Shown here piece after piece: positions 44,914 through 53,464 of a stretch of 64,000 nucleotides of DNA. Position 1 is the first letter of the stretch. The number at the start of each line of letters is the position of its first letter. The stretch spans positions 743,824 through 807,823 of the forward strand of contig NZ_JACHJG010000002.1 in the NCBI RefSeq assembly GCF_014203545.1. Direction: 5' to 3'. Under the pieces are notes generated by a model. It ran no database searches. It was not told the DNA's origin and saw only the letters and a list, made by a program, of their open reading frames with translations. The stretch comes from Streptomyces netropsis. GTDB taxonomy: Bacteria > Actinomycetota > Actinomycetes > Streptomycetales > Streptomycetaceae. The position numbers were made by a program, and so were the translations under genes.

Positions 44914-45937
44914 CACCGAGAGCGTCGCGAAGAGCGCCGGGAAGGGCGTGCTGCGCACCGTCGACGCGGAGACGGCCGACCGTCTCACCGCCGAACTCCG
45001 CGACTACGCGCTCGCGCAGACCGAACGCGTACTGGCGGGCCTCGGCCGCAAGCTCGGCGAGAGCACCGTCAAGCTCAACGACATCGCGGAGGGCCGCAGC
45101 CCGGGCTTCGCCCGGCTGGCCCTCGACGGCGGCCGCAAACTCGCCGAGGGCAAGGGTCCCCTGCGGGCCGGGCTGGAGATCGGGGCCGCGCGCCTGAAGG
45201 ACGGCGCGAAGGACGTGGCCAAGGGGCTCGGAAAGGCCGGCACACGCGGGCGGAAGGGCACACGGGGGCGGAAGCCCACCGTCGTCATGGAGTCCGTCGA
45301 CGTCGGCGTGCCGGTGCGTGAGGCCTACGACCAGTGGACCCGGTACCAGGACTTCCCGGTCTTCGCCGAAGGCGTCGAGGACGCCGAGGCCGTGGACGAC
45401 ACCGGCTCGGAATGGGACCTCAAGGTCTTCTGGTCCCGCCGGCACTGGACGGCACACACCACCGAGCAGATCCCCGACGAGCGGATCGCCTGGACGGCGG
45501 GCAGCGCGAAGGGCACGGGCAAGGGCGTCGTCACCTTCCATCCGCTCGCCGAAAGCCTCACCAGGATTCTGCTGGTCATCGAGTACCACCCCAAGGGGCT
45601 CTTCGAGCGGACCGGGAACATCTGGCGCGCGCAGGGCCGCCGTGCGCGGCTCGACCTCAAGAACTTCGCACGCTACATCGCACTGCGCGGCGAGGCCGAG
45701 GACGGCCGCCGCGACGAGATCCGCGACGGGGAGGTCGTCCGGGCGGACGACGGAACACCGGCGGACGACGACGAGGCGTACGCGGGTGACGACGAGGTCG
45801 GCGAGGTCGAGGAAGCGGAATACGACGACGCGTACGAGGACGACCAGGGCGACGAGGAAGAAGACATCGAGGAGGACGTCGAGGAGGACATCGACGGGGA
45901 AGACCGCGGCAGGCACGACCGGAAGAGCCGTCGATGA
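44906..45937 (+). CDS. gvpZ: Gas-vesicle cluster protein GvpZ-like, SRPBCC fold
   Basis: 343 residues from a GTG inside the end of gvpY. About 130 residues of helical, glycine- and lysine-rich sequence lead to an SRPBCC (polyketide-cyclase/START-like) domain around 130-260: VVMESVDVGVPVREAYDQWT, then RYQDFPVFAEGVEDAEAVDD and WTAHTTEQIPDERIAWTAGS with VTFHPLAESLTRILLVIEY. The final 80 residues are almost all acidic. SRPBCC proteins bind hydrophobic ligands, but this branch has no known ligand. A role in vesicle maturation is by operon context only. Confidence 0.82.
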   Translation: MTDTESVAKSAGKGVLRTVDAETADRLTAELRDYALAQTERVLAGLGRKLGESTVKLNDIAEGRSPGFARLALDGGRKLAEGKGPLRAGLEIGAARLKDGAKDVAKGLGKAGTRGRKGTRGRKPTVVMESVDVGVPVREAYDQWTRYQDFPVFAEGVEDAEAVDDTGSEWDLKVFWSRRHWTAHTTEQIPDERIAWTAGSAKGTGKGVVTFHPLAESLTRILLVIEYHPKGLFERTGNIWRAQGRRARLDLKNFARYIALRGEAEDGRRDEIRDGEVVRADDGTPADDDEAYAGDDEVGEVEEAEYDDAYEDDQGDEEEDIEEDVEEDIDGEDRGRHDRKSRR

Positions 45938-46278
45938 CGATGCCGAGCCGACTCCCCGATCCCTACGTCCCCGACGGAGCGAGTGCGAACCTCGCCGACA
46001 TCCTCGAACGCGTCCTCGACAAGGGCGTCGTCATCGCCGGGGACATCCGTATCAATCTCCTCGACATCGAACTGCTCACCATCAAGCTCCGTCTGGTCGT
46101 CGCCTCGGTCGACAAGGCCAAGGAAATGGGGATCGACTGGTGGGAGACCGACCCCGCCCTGTCGAGCGGCGCCCGGCGGCGTGAACTCGCAGAGGAGAAC
46201 GAGCAGTTGAAGCAGCGGATCGCGGCCCTGGAGGCGGGGTCGTCCGACCGGCCGGCCGAACGCGAGGTATCCGGATGA
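45934..46278 (+). CDS. gvpJ: Gas vesicle protein GvpJ (GvpA paralog)
   Basis: 114 residues. The GvpA-like core (NLADILERVLDKGVVIAGDI, then RINLLDIELLTIKLRLVVAS) is followed by VDKAKEMGIDWWETDPAL and a coiled-coil tail (ELAEENEQLKQRIAALEA). GvpJ-type proteins act in nucleation and tip formation. It overlaps its neighbours by 4 bases at both ends (ATGA). Confidence 0.9.
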   Translation: MTMPSRLPDPYVPDGASANLADILERVLDKGVVIAGDIRINLLDIELLTIKLRLVVASVDKAKEMGIDWWETDPALSSGARRRELAEENEQLKQRIAALEAGSSDRPAEREVSG

Positions 46279-47090
46279 CCGAGCTGCGTTATGTCTACGC
46301 CGTGACCCGCCCGTTCGACGGCACCCTGCCCGAGGGGCTGGCAGGGGTCGCCGGGGCGCCCCCTCGTCTGTTGGCGCACGACGGGCTCCTCGCCGTCCTC
46401 GGCGACGTACCGGCCGACGACTTCTCCGAGGAACCGCTCCGCGCCCGGCTGGAGGACCTCGACTGGCTCACCTCGACGGCCCGCGCCCACGAAGCCGTGA
46501 TCGGAGCCCTCACCGCGGTCACCTCCCCGCTGCCGCTCCGCCTCGCGACGGTCTGCCACGACGACGGGGGAGTGCGGCGTCTGCTCGACTCCGGGCGCGA
46601 GCGTTTCACACGCTGTCTGGAGCGCCTGGACGGGCGCGTCGAATGGGGCGTCAAGGTCTACGCGCGAGAAGCGCCGGAAACGCCGCGCGACGACACCGGG
46701 TCGGTGGGGTCGGCGGGGTCGGCGGGTCCGAAGGAGGCAGCCTCGGGCCGGGACTATCTGCGGCAGCGGCTGCGGCAACGCAACGCCCGGTCGAGCATCT
46801 TGTCGGAGGCGGACACCGGGTCCCGGCGGCTCCACGAGGAGCTGTCCCGGTGTGCGGAGGACGTCCGGGTGCACCGGCTCCAGGACGCCCGGCTGCCCGG
46901 TGTGCCACGCGGCAACGTCCTCAACGCCGCCTACCTCCTGCCGCGCGAGCAGAGCGAGGCGTTCGTCGAAGAGGTCCGGCGGATCGGCGCGCGAAGCTCC
47001 GGAATCCGCGTCGAGCTGACGGGCCCCTGGGCCCCGTATTCGTTCGCCGACGTGAGCGACCCGGCCCGCGAGGGGAGCGAGGGACGATGA
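46275..47090 (+). CDS. gvpL: Gas vesicle protein GvpL (GvpF/L family)
   Basis: 271 residues, second member of the GvpF/L family. TELRYVYAVTRPFDGTLPEG, then LARLEDLDWLTSTARAHEAV-like (here RLEDLDWLTSTARAHEAVIG) and SPLPLRLATVCHDDGGVRRL, with VEWGVKVYAREAP and an ending GPWAPYSFADVSD. A low-complexity linker (TGSVGSAGSAGPKEAAS) interrupts the middle at about 140. It bridges GvpA and the minor proteins in assembly. Confidence 0.9.
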   Translation: MTELRYVYAVTRPFDGTLPEGLAGVAGAPPRLLAHDGLLAVLGDVPADDFSEEPLRARLEDLDWLTSTARAHEAVIGALTAVTSPLPLRLATVCHDDGGVRRLLDSGRERFTRCLERLDGRVEWGVKVYAREAPETPRDDTGSVGSAGSAGPKEAASGRDYLRQRLRQRNARSSILSEADTGSRRLHEELSRCAEDVRVHRLQDARLPGVPRGNVLNAAYLLPREQSEAFVEEVRRIGARSSGIRVELTGPWAPYSFADVSDPAREGSEGR

Positions 47091-47299
47091 GCCTCGCCCC
47101 GCACGGTCAACGTGAGGTGAGCCTCGTGGATCTGCTCGACCGGCTGCTGGCGGGCGGGGTGGTGCTCACCGGGGACCTGACCCTGCGCATCGCGGACGTC
47201 GACCTGGTGCGCATCGACCTGAACGCGCTGATCAGCTCGATCGGGCCCGAAGTCGCCTCGCCGTTCGAGGTGTTCGACGACGATGAGGAGGGCGCATGA
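47087..47299 (+). CDS. gvpS: Gas vesicle protein GvpS (short GvpA paralog)
   Basis: A 70-residue GvpA-family protein containing only the shell-forming core (VSLVDLLDRLLAGGVVLTGD, then LTLRIADVDLVRIDLNALIS) with an acidic end (FEVFDDDEEGA). It starts at an ATG overlapping the gvpL stop by 4 bases. Together with GvpA and GvpJ it is the third GvpA-like subunit in the operon. GvpS is known mainly from Streptomyces and Bacillus-type clusters. Confidence 0.88.
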   Translation: MSLAPHGQREVSLVDLLDRLLAGGVVLTGDLTLRIADVDLVRIDLNALISSIGPEVASPFEVFDDDEEGA

Positions 47300-47571
47300 G
47301 CCGGCGTGTGGAACTCGGACCCGACACGGTGGAGCGCGATCTGGCGCAGTTGGTCCTCACCGTCCTCGAACTGCTCCGTCAGTTGATGGAACGTCAGGCG
47401 CTGCGCCGGGTGGAGACCGGTGACCTCGCCTCGGACCAGGAGGAGCGCATCGGCATCACGCTGATGCTCCTCGAGGACCGGATGGCGGATCTGCGGGAGA
47501 GGTTCGGGCTCCGGCCCGAGGACCTGAACATCGACCTCGGCCCCCTGGGGCCGCTCCTGCCCCGGGACTGA
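47296..47571 (+). CDS. gvpK: Gas vesicle protein GvpK
   Basis: 91 residues and the last gvp gene. The GvpK pattern is complete (DTVERDLAQLVLTVLELLRQ, then LMERQALRRVETGDLASDQE and ERIGITLMLLEDRMADLRER with EDLNIDLGPLGPLL). GvpK is a minor protein needed for vesicle formation and is conserved across bacterial clusters. It ends 91 bp before the next gene, a region with no obvious hairpin. Confidence 0.92.
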   Translation: MSRRVELGPDTVERDLAQLVLTVLELLRQLMERQALRRVETGDLASDQEERIGITLMLLEDRMADLRERFGLRPEDLNIDLGPLGPLLPRD

Positions 47572-47662
47572 CCCGGGCCCGCCGCCCGATCGCGGCGTAC
47601 GACCACCGGTGTAGGGCCCGAGCCCGTTACGGCCGGGACGGCCGCCGATCTAGCCTCGGGCC

Positions 47663-48715
47663 ATGGACACAGCGAACGGGACACTCGACGAAGCCTTGGA
47701 ACGACTGCACGCCCGTGGTCCGGAGTACCGGGGGTACCTGAGCAACCACGGGCCGATGGCTGTGGAGGCCCTGGCCCGCCGGGGCCAGGCCGGCACCGTC
47801 CACCGCTGGCTCGACGCGTACGAGGCCAGGCTGGAGGACGTCCCGAGCCCGCGGGCCCGTATCTCCGACGGCACATGGCACGAGGCGCTGGGCGATCCGC
47901 GCCGGGTCACCGACTGGATCGCGTACTTCTCCCGCCAGGTGGCCGTGCGTCCCTGGCGGGAGGTGCTGATCGAATGGTGGCCGCGGCTGCTGCCCGGCAT
48001 CGCCGGTGCCGCGGCCCACCCCGTCATCCGAGTGGGCCATGCCGTGCGCACCCTCCTGGTGGAGGGCGAGGACGCGCCGCGCGTCGCGGAACTGGCCCAC
48101 GCCCTCGGATACTGGGCGGCCCGGCACACGCTCCTGCCGGTGTCCGTACGCCCCTCGGGCGGAGCCACGCCGGCCGAGGCCCTCGCGGCCCTTCCCCGGG
48201 CCACCGATCCGAGCGGGCCCCCGGTGGAGCGGTACCAGCTGCTGCCCGGCACCCCGGGCTGGCTGCGGACCGCCGAATCGCTGCACGTCCCCACGGCCCC
48301 GGAAGCCATTCGCGACGAACTCACCGCGCTCGTGCGGGCGACCACCCTCCACTACGGCGCGTACGGCCACGGCGACCCGGTCATGCTGGTCCACGCCACG
48401 ACGGCGCCGAGCGCGGTACTGCGCGTCCTGCCCGTGCTGCCGCACGAGCTGTGGGGCCGGTCGTTCGCCGTGGCGTGGGCGGCGAGCGCGGCCATCACCG
48501 CCGTCTACGCCGCGGACGCCCCGCAGCCGGCGTCCCCCGACGCCTCCTCGATGACCCCCGAGGAGGTCTTCGAGGAGGCCGCCCTGAGCGGCGACGCGCA
48601 CGCGATCAAGTTCGTGGACACGGCCCTGGACGTGGCCGCCACCAGTGAGGACGGTGACAGCCGCGCCCTGTCTGCCGCACTGAAGGCCATCCGGCTGATC
48701 GAGAAGGACGACTGA
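47663..48715 (+). CDS. Questin oxidase-like protein
   Basis: A 350-residue protein of the questin-oxidase-like (DUF4243) family, whose fungal member opens an anthraquinone ring in secondary metabolism by Baeyer-Villiger chemistry. Family segments: LERLHARGPEYRGYLSNHGP, then WIAYFSRQVAVRPWREVLIE and LLPGIAGAAAHPVIRVGHAV (the GSFHPLIHLGYA-like block), with TTLHYGAYGHGDPVMLVHAT near the end. No cofactor motif is evident, as usual for the family. The bacterial substrate is unknown. It converges with the LysE gene. Confidence 0.8.
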   Translation: MDTANGTLDEALERLHARGPEYRGYLSNHGPMAVEALARRGQAGTVHRWLDAYEARLEDVPSPRARISDGTWHEALGDPRRVTDWIAYFSRQVAVRPWREVLIEWWPRLLPGIAGAAAHPVIRVGHAVRTLLVEGEDAPRVAELAHALGYWAARHTLLPVSVRPSGGATPAEALAALPRATDPSGPPVERYQLLPGTPGWLRTAESLHVPTAPEAIRDELTALVRATTLHYGAYGHGDPVMLVHATTAPSAVLRVLPVLPHELWGRSFAVAWAASAAITAVYAADAPQPASPDASSMTPEEVFEEAALSGDAHAIKFVDTALDVAATSEDGDSRALSAALKAIRLIEKDD

Positions 48716-48754
48716 CAGCACGTCGGGGTGGCCGCCCGCCCCCGGAACCGACCG

Positions 48755-49405
48755 TCAGGGCGCGGCGACCACGGCGCGCGAGCGGTCGGCGGCGATCCGC
48801 ACCGCGAAGGCGGCCAGCGCGGTGCCCATCGCATAGCGGTGGATCCTGGCCCACAGCGGGCGCCCGGAGAAGAACGAGGCGACGGAACCCGCGGTCACCA
48901 CGAAGACACCGTTCATGACGACGCCCACGACGATCTGGGTGAGGCCCAGCACCAGGCTCTGTGCCGCCACATGACCCTTCTCCGGCTCGACGAACTGCGG
49001 CAGCAGCGAGACGTACAGGATGGCGATCTTCGGGTTGAGCAGGCAGGTCAGCAGCCCCATGCCGAACAGCTTGCGGGGCCGGTCGGCCTCCAGCTCCCGG
49101 GGCGAGAAGACGGACGACCCGCCCGGCCGCACGGCCTTCCAGGCAAGCCAGAGCAGATACGCCGCACCGGCCAGTTTCAATGCCAGATAGATCTCCGGGA
49201 CGAGCGAGAACACCGCCGCGATGCCCGCGGTCGCCGCCATCAGATAGATGAGGAAACCCACCCCGACACCGGCGAGGGAGATCAGCCCCGCCCGGTATCC
49301 CTGTGACACCGAACGGGACACCAGATAGATCATGTTGGGCCCGGGGGTGATCACCATCCCGAACGCCACGACCGCGATGCCCACTACCGCGCTGATGCTG
49401 ACCAT
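48755..49405 (-). CDS. LysE/RhtB family exporter
   Basis: A 216-residue amino-acid exporter-type membrane protein with about six helices. It shows the family start AVVAFGMVITPGPNMIYLVS (the PGP motif), then SRSVSQGYRAGLISLAGVGV and LKLAGAAYLLWLAWKAVRPG, and FGMGLLTCLLNPKIAILYVS. The latter motif is diagnostic for LysE-type transporters. The exported substrate (lysine, threonine or a related metabolite) cannot be told. The Tn7-like element begins 106 bp upstream of its start, so its promoter may have been displaced. Confidence 0.88.
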   Translation of the reverse strand: MVSISAVVGIAVVAFGMVITPGPNMIYLVSRSVSQGYRAGLISLAGVGVGFLIYLMAATAGIAAVFSLVPEIYLALKLAGAAYLLWLAWKAVRPGGSSVFSPRELEADRPRKLFGMGLLTCLLNPKIAILYVSLLPQFVEPEKGHVAAQSLVLGLTQIVVGVVMNGVFVVTAGSVASFFSGRPLWARIHRYAMGTALAAFAVRIAADRSRAVVAAP

Positions 49406-49608
49406 GCACGTCTCCTCAGTATGTGAATGTCAAATAAGGCCGACACGGGGGAGGGAACGTTTGATCGATTGAAATGCTTCCCGTGCGGACGCACGGGTTC
49501 GAGGCCGCCGGTGTCCTGTGCCATCGAAGTTTGACCTTTGCCACCGAAGACTGATCATCAGTAAGTTCGTGCCACCGATGTTTGATCGGTACGGGGTGCT
49601 GGTGAGGG

Positions 49609-50361
49609 GTGGTGGTGGGACAGCTCGCGGATGCGTATGCAGATCTGGATCTTGGGGCTTTTGACCTGGGGTTCTTCGAGGATGGCGTACAGGTTCGGCG
49701 GTCGCTTGCGGCCTGCTGGGATGTCAGTTTCGAGCGGGCTGCGCCTGTGCGTCCGTTCCGCCGGCCCAAGGGAGGGAAGAGCTTCGCGGGCTGGTACTTC
49801 TGCGCGACGACGGGCGAGCACATCGGCTACGAATCGTGGCTGGAGCGGGACCGGTTGATCCTCCTGGACGCTGATCTGCAGGTGACGGGGGTCGGGTCGC
49901 AGCCGTTCTGGCTGCACTGGCATGACGGCCAGCGCCGGCGTCGGCACGCCCCCGACTACTTCGTGCGCCTTATGGACGGGCGAGGGCGGGTGGTCGATGT
50001 CCGGGCCGCTGATCGTGTCGATGAGGCGGCGGCGGAGGCGTTCGCGTCGACGGAGCGGGCCTGTCGGGCGGTGGACTGGGAGTTCGTCCGGGCCGGGGTT
50101 CCGGATCCGGTGCTGATGGCGAACATGCGGTGGTTGTCGCGCTACCGCAGACGGCGATGCCTGCGCCAGGACGTCGCCGATCGGCTGGTGGAGGCCTTCA
50201 GCGAGCCGCGACCGTTGCGGCTTGGGGCCGCGGGGGCGGGGGACCCGCTGATGGTGTTGCCGGTGCTGTTCCATCTGCTGTGGTCCGGCGTCCTGGTGAC
50301 GGACGTGGCCTCGCGGCTGCTGGGATCCGACTCCATGGTCCACACGGCAAGGGGGCGGTGA
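49609..50361 (+). CDS. TnsA-like transposase endonuclease
   Basis: A 250-residue PD-(D/E)xK nuclease that would cut the 5' ends of the transposon in partnership with TnsB. Catalytic candidates are E75 in HIGYESWLERD, D116 in RRHAPDYFV, and a D130-V-R132 triad end in GRVVDVR. The usual Q/E-x-K is thus D-x-R, which is also seen in the second copy in this window (VVVDVW). The GTG start lies just inside the left repeats, and GTG codons 3 and 6 bases later are alternatives. The stop overlaps the TnsB ATG by one base (TGATG). Confidence 0.85.
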   Translation: MVVGQLADAYADLDLGAFDLGFFEDGVQVRRSLAACWDVSFERAAPVRPFRRPKGGKSFAGWYFCATTGEHIGYESWLERDRLILLDADLQVTGVGSQPFWLHWHDGQRRRRHAPDYFVRLMDGRGRVVDVRAADRVDEAAAEAFASTERACRAVDWEFVRAGVPDPVLMANMRWLSRYRRRRCLRQDVADRLVEAFSEPRPLRLGAAGAGDPLMVLPVLFHLLWSGVLVTDVASRLLGSDSMVHTARGR

Positions 50362-52421
50362 TGGGGCGGCTGGGGCGGCCGGAGGGCCTGGCTGTCGGGG
50401 AACGAGTCCGGTTCGCCGGGCAGGTCCGCTTGGTCCTGGCGGTCTCGGGCCGGTCGGTCACGCTGTCGGACATGGGCGGCACACCGCGGGCTGTTCTTCC
50501 GGCTGTCCTGTTCGCCGACGACGACTTCGAGGTCGTGGACAGCTCGGGCCGGATGCCGCTGCCGCCGGTGTCCCTGCTGGAGACTCTTCCACAGGCCGCA
50601 TTGGAGAAGGCCCTGTGGTGGGAGGGCCGCATCCTGGAGGTCCTGGGCGGCCTGCCGCCGGACGCGGATGCGGGCACGGAGCCGAAGCCGCAGTATGACC
50701 CGTCGCGCTCGCTGACCGCGCGGGAACGTGCGAAGGCTGTCGAGCTCACCACAGCGGGGCACAAGGTGACCGCGGGCACGGTCGCGAACTACCGGCGCCG
50801 TTACGAGAAGAACGGGGTGATGGGGCTGGCCGATCACCGGCCGGTCCGCAAGACACCGAAGTACGGCACGGTGGACGACGCGGTTGTGGACGCGATGCGC
50901 CAGGCGATCAGCGAGGCTACCGACGCCTCGACCCGCACTGGCACCTTCCTGCTCTGGCGGACCGAGCAGATCCTCAAGGCCAGCGAGGACGGCCGAGAGG
51001 CGAAACTGCCCTCACGCCGCACGCTCTACCGGCTGCTGGGCAAGCTCACCACCGGCACCCACACCACCGGATCGGCAAAAACCCGCAGGTCACGGGCGCA
51101 TGGGGCGACCGTGCCGTTCGGTGAGCTGCCCGCGTTCGCGCCGGGCGAGGTGATGCAGATCGACTCCACCCCGCTGGACGTGCTGGTCCGCCTGGACGAC
51201 GGAGTGGCCGGCACCGTTGAGCTGACCGGCATGGTTGACGTCGCGACCAGGACTGTGACCGCGGCGGTGCTGCGGCCCACGACGAAAGCGGTCGACGCCA
51301 GCGTGCTGCTGGCCCGCACAGTGACCCCGGAACTGATGCGGCCGGGCTGGGTCGATGCCCTGCGGATGTCCCGCTCGGTGCTGCCGCACCGGCGGCTGCT
51401 GCCCCTCGACGAGCGCCTTGAACATGCCGCCGCCCGGCCGGTGATCGTCCCCGAGATGATCGTCTGTGACCACGGCAAGGCGTTCATGTCCCGCAACTTC
51501 GTGGCGTCCTGCCGTTTCCTCCAGATCGATCTCCAGCCCGCGCACAAGGGCTCGCCCTTCGAGAAGGGCACGATCGAGAAGACGCTCGCCTCCGTGGGCA
51601 CTCTGTTCACCCAGTTCCTGCCCGGCTTCACTGGCAACACGACTGATCACCGCGGCAGGCATCTCGACAAGCAGCCCCTGTGGTCCCTGCTGGAACTGCA
51701 GGAACTCCTGGACGAGTGGATCGTCACCAAGTGGCAGAACCGCCCGCACGACGGACTGCGCGACCCGGCCGCTCCCAGCAGGTCGTTCACTCCGACCGAG
51801 AAGTACGCCGCGCTCGTCGAAGCCTGCGGATACGTCCCGGTCGCGCTCACCGGCGACGACTACATCGAACTGTTGCCCTCACTCTGGCGGGCGGTCAATG
51901 ACTACGGCATCAAGATCAAACGCCGCACCTACGACAGCCCGGACCTGGCCGGGCTACGGCGCCAGCCCTCCGGGGTCAAGGAGAAGAAGGGGCTGTGGGC
52001 GGTCCACCACGATCCCTACGACGTCTCCCGGATCTGGGTCCGTGATCATCACGCGGGCAGCGGCTGGATCGAGGCCACCTGGAAACACCCGCACCGGGTT
52101 CCCGTCCCCTTCGGCGAACTGGCCTGGGACCACGCAGCCCAGGGCCTGCCTGAGGCCACCGAGGCGGAGATCGCCGACGCGGCCGCCGCCCTTCTGGCCA
52201 AAGCCCACGCGGGCCCCGACCGGCTGGCGAAACCGAAGCGAACAACCCGGGACAAGCGGGTCGCCGCCCGGACCCGCGCCACCGGCCCCGGTAGCCCCGC
52301 CGCCGCGGCCAAACCAACGCCCGCCCGCAGGGAAGCGCCCGGCGAGGACACCGAGCCACTGGCCGAGGTGATCCCGCTGGGTCTGTTTGACCCGTTCGAA
52401 GATCCGTGGAGACGCACGTGA
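50361..52421 (+). CDS. TnsB-like DDE transposase (Mu/IS481 superfamily type)
   Basis: A 686-residue transposase that recognises the end repeats and joins 3' ends to the target. N-terminal helix-turn-helix DNA-binding domains (ARERAKAVELTTAGHKVTAG, then TVANYRRRYEKNGVMGLADH) precede an RNase-H-fold catalytic core with D268 (MQIDSTPLD), D370 (IVCDHGKAF) and E406 (KGTIEKTL), a D-x35-E spacing. A Mu-type C-terminal barrel (SPDLAGLRRQ, then HHDPYDVSRIWVRD) and a basic disordered end follow. All catalytic residues are intact. Confidence 0.9.
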   Translation: MGRLGRPEGLAVGERVRFAGQVRLVLAVSGRSVTLSDMGGTPRAVLPAVLFADDDFEVVDSSGRMPLPPVSLLETLPQAALEKALWWEGRILEVLGGLPPDADAGTEPKPQYDPSRSLTARERAKAVELTTAGHKVTAGTVANYRRRYEKNGVMGLADHRPVRKTPKYGTVDDAVVDAMRQAISEATDASTRTGTFLLWRTEQILKASEDGREAKLPSRRTLYRLLGKLTTGTHTTGSAKTRRSRAHGATVPFGELPAFAPGEVMQIDSTPLDVLVRLDDGVAGTVELTGMVDVATRTVTAAVLRPTTKAVDASVLLARTVTPELMRPGWVDALRMSRSVLPHRRLLPLDERLEHAAARPVIVPEMIVCDHGKAFMSRNFVASCRFLQIDLQPAHKGSPFEKGTIEKTLASVGTLFTQFLPGFTGNTTDHRGRHLDKQPLWSLLELQELLDEWIVTKWQNRPHDGLRDPAAPSRSFTPTEKYAALVEACGYVPVALTGDDYIELLPSLWRAVNDYGIKIKRRTYDSPDLAGLRRQPSGVKEKKGLWAVHHDPYDVSRIWVRDHHAGSGWIEATWKHPHRVPVPFGELAWDHAAQGLPEATEAEIADAAAALLAKAHAGPDRLAKPKRTTRDKRVAARTRATGPGSPAAAAKPTPARREAPGEDTEPLAEVIPLGLFDPFEDPWRRT

Positions 52422-53464
52422 CCAATCCCGCTGCCATACCCGGCAGTTTCCTCGAAGACGCCGAGGCAGAGGCAGGCCAGCACTTGACCACGCTGGAAGG
52501 CTGGCGGGCCTTCGTCACAGCGGAACCGGATACTCCAACACTTCGGCCAGCGCATGAGTACGCCGAACTATCCCCTGCCGAGCAGGAGGCTGCGGACGAA
52601 GAACGTCTGGATCACCATGCCCGGCTTCTGGTCGTCGCCACGTCCACCGTCCGTCACACCGTGACCAGCGGCCGGCGCCTGGTCCTACTCAATCGCCATG
52701 CCGTCAGCGCACGCCGGGGGCTGATCGTCTCCGGTCCCGCCGGCACGGGCAAGACCATCGCCGTCACCCAGCTCGGACGCTCCCACGAGCTGCTGGACCG
52801 GGCCCGTCACCCCCACCGGGCCGAGCGCATCCCCGTCGTCTACATCACTGTCCCACCCGCAGCCACCGCCCGCATGGTCGCGGCGGAGTTCGGCCGGTTC
52901 CTCGGTCTGCCCGTCCGCAGAGGGCTCAACATCACCGACATCATCGAGGCTGTCGTCGGGGTCTGCACCGACGCCCGCACAGGTCTCGTCATCGTCGACG
53001 AACTCCACAACATCTCCTTGACCACCCGGCACGGGGCCGAAGTCGCCGACACCCTCAAGTATTTCTCCGAGCGCATCCCCGCCACTTTCGTTTATGCCGG
53101 GATCGATATCGAACGGAGCAACCTGCTGACCGGCACACGCGGTGCTCAGATCGCCAGCCGGTTCACTCTCATTCCCACTCACCCCTTCCCCTACGGAGCC
53201 GAGTGGAAAGGGCTGGTGGCAGCCCTGGAACGGACGCTCCTGCTGCACGATCACAAACCCGGGACACTCGCCGTCCTCGACAGATACCTCCACGACCGGA
53301 CCGGCGGCATGATCGGCACGCTGTCTCACCAGATCCGCGGGGCAGCCATCGACGCCATCCTGAGCGGCACCGAGAAGATCACAAAGCGGAGCCTCGGCGC
53401 CGTCCCGTTGGACTACAGCGCCGAAAGCCAGGCGACCGCGACGACAACTGCGAGGCCGCGGTGA
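52406..53464 (+). CDS. TnsC/TniB-like AAA+ ATPase
   Basis: A 352-residue AAA+ regulator that links target selection (TniQ) with TnsB. Walker A is LIVSGPAGTGKTIAVTQLGR, Walker B is GLVIVDELHNISL, with sensor-type FVYAGIDIERSNLLTG afterwards and a C-terminal lid (GGMIGTLSHQIRGAAIDAIL). It overlaps TnsB by 16 bases. An alternative GTG start at 52418 would leave the reading frame and core unchanged. No extra TnsD/E-binding tail is seen. Confidence 0.9.
   Translation: METHVTNPAAIPGSFLEDAEAEAGQHLTTLEGWRAFVTAEPDTPTLRPAHEYAELSPAEQEAADEERLDHHARLLVVATSTVRHTVTSGRRLVLLNRHAVSARRGLIVSGPAGTGKTIAVTQLGRSHELLDRARHPHRAERIPVVYITVPPAATARMVAAEFGRFLGLPVRRGLNITDIIEAVVGVCTDARTGLVIVDELHNISLTTRHGAEVADTLKYFSERIPATFVYAGIDIERSNLLTGTRGAQIASRFTLIPTHPFPYGAEWKGLVAALERTLLLHDHKPGTLAVLDRYLHDRTGGMIGTLSHQIRGAAIDAILSGTEKITKRSLGAVPLDYSAESQATATTTARPR

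Noticed and set aside
49480..49497. A ggttcga-like T-arm next to the transposon, possible tRNA remnant
   Set aside because: The arms do not pair as a T-stem; what is there is a 7-bp hairpin (cccgtgc ... gcacggg) with no acceptor or anticodon arm.
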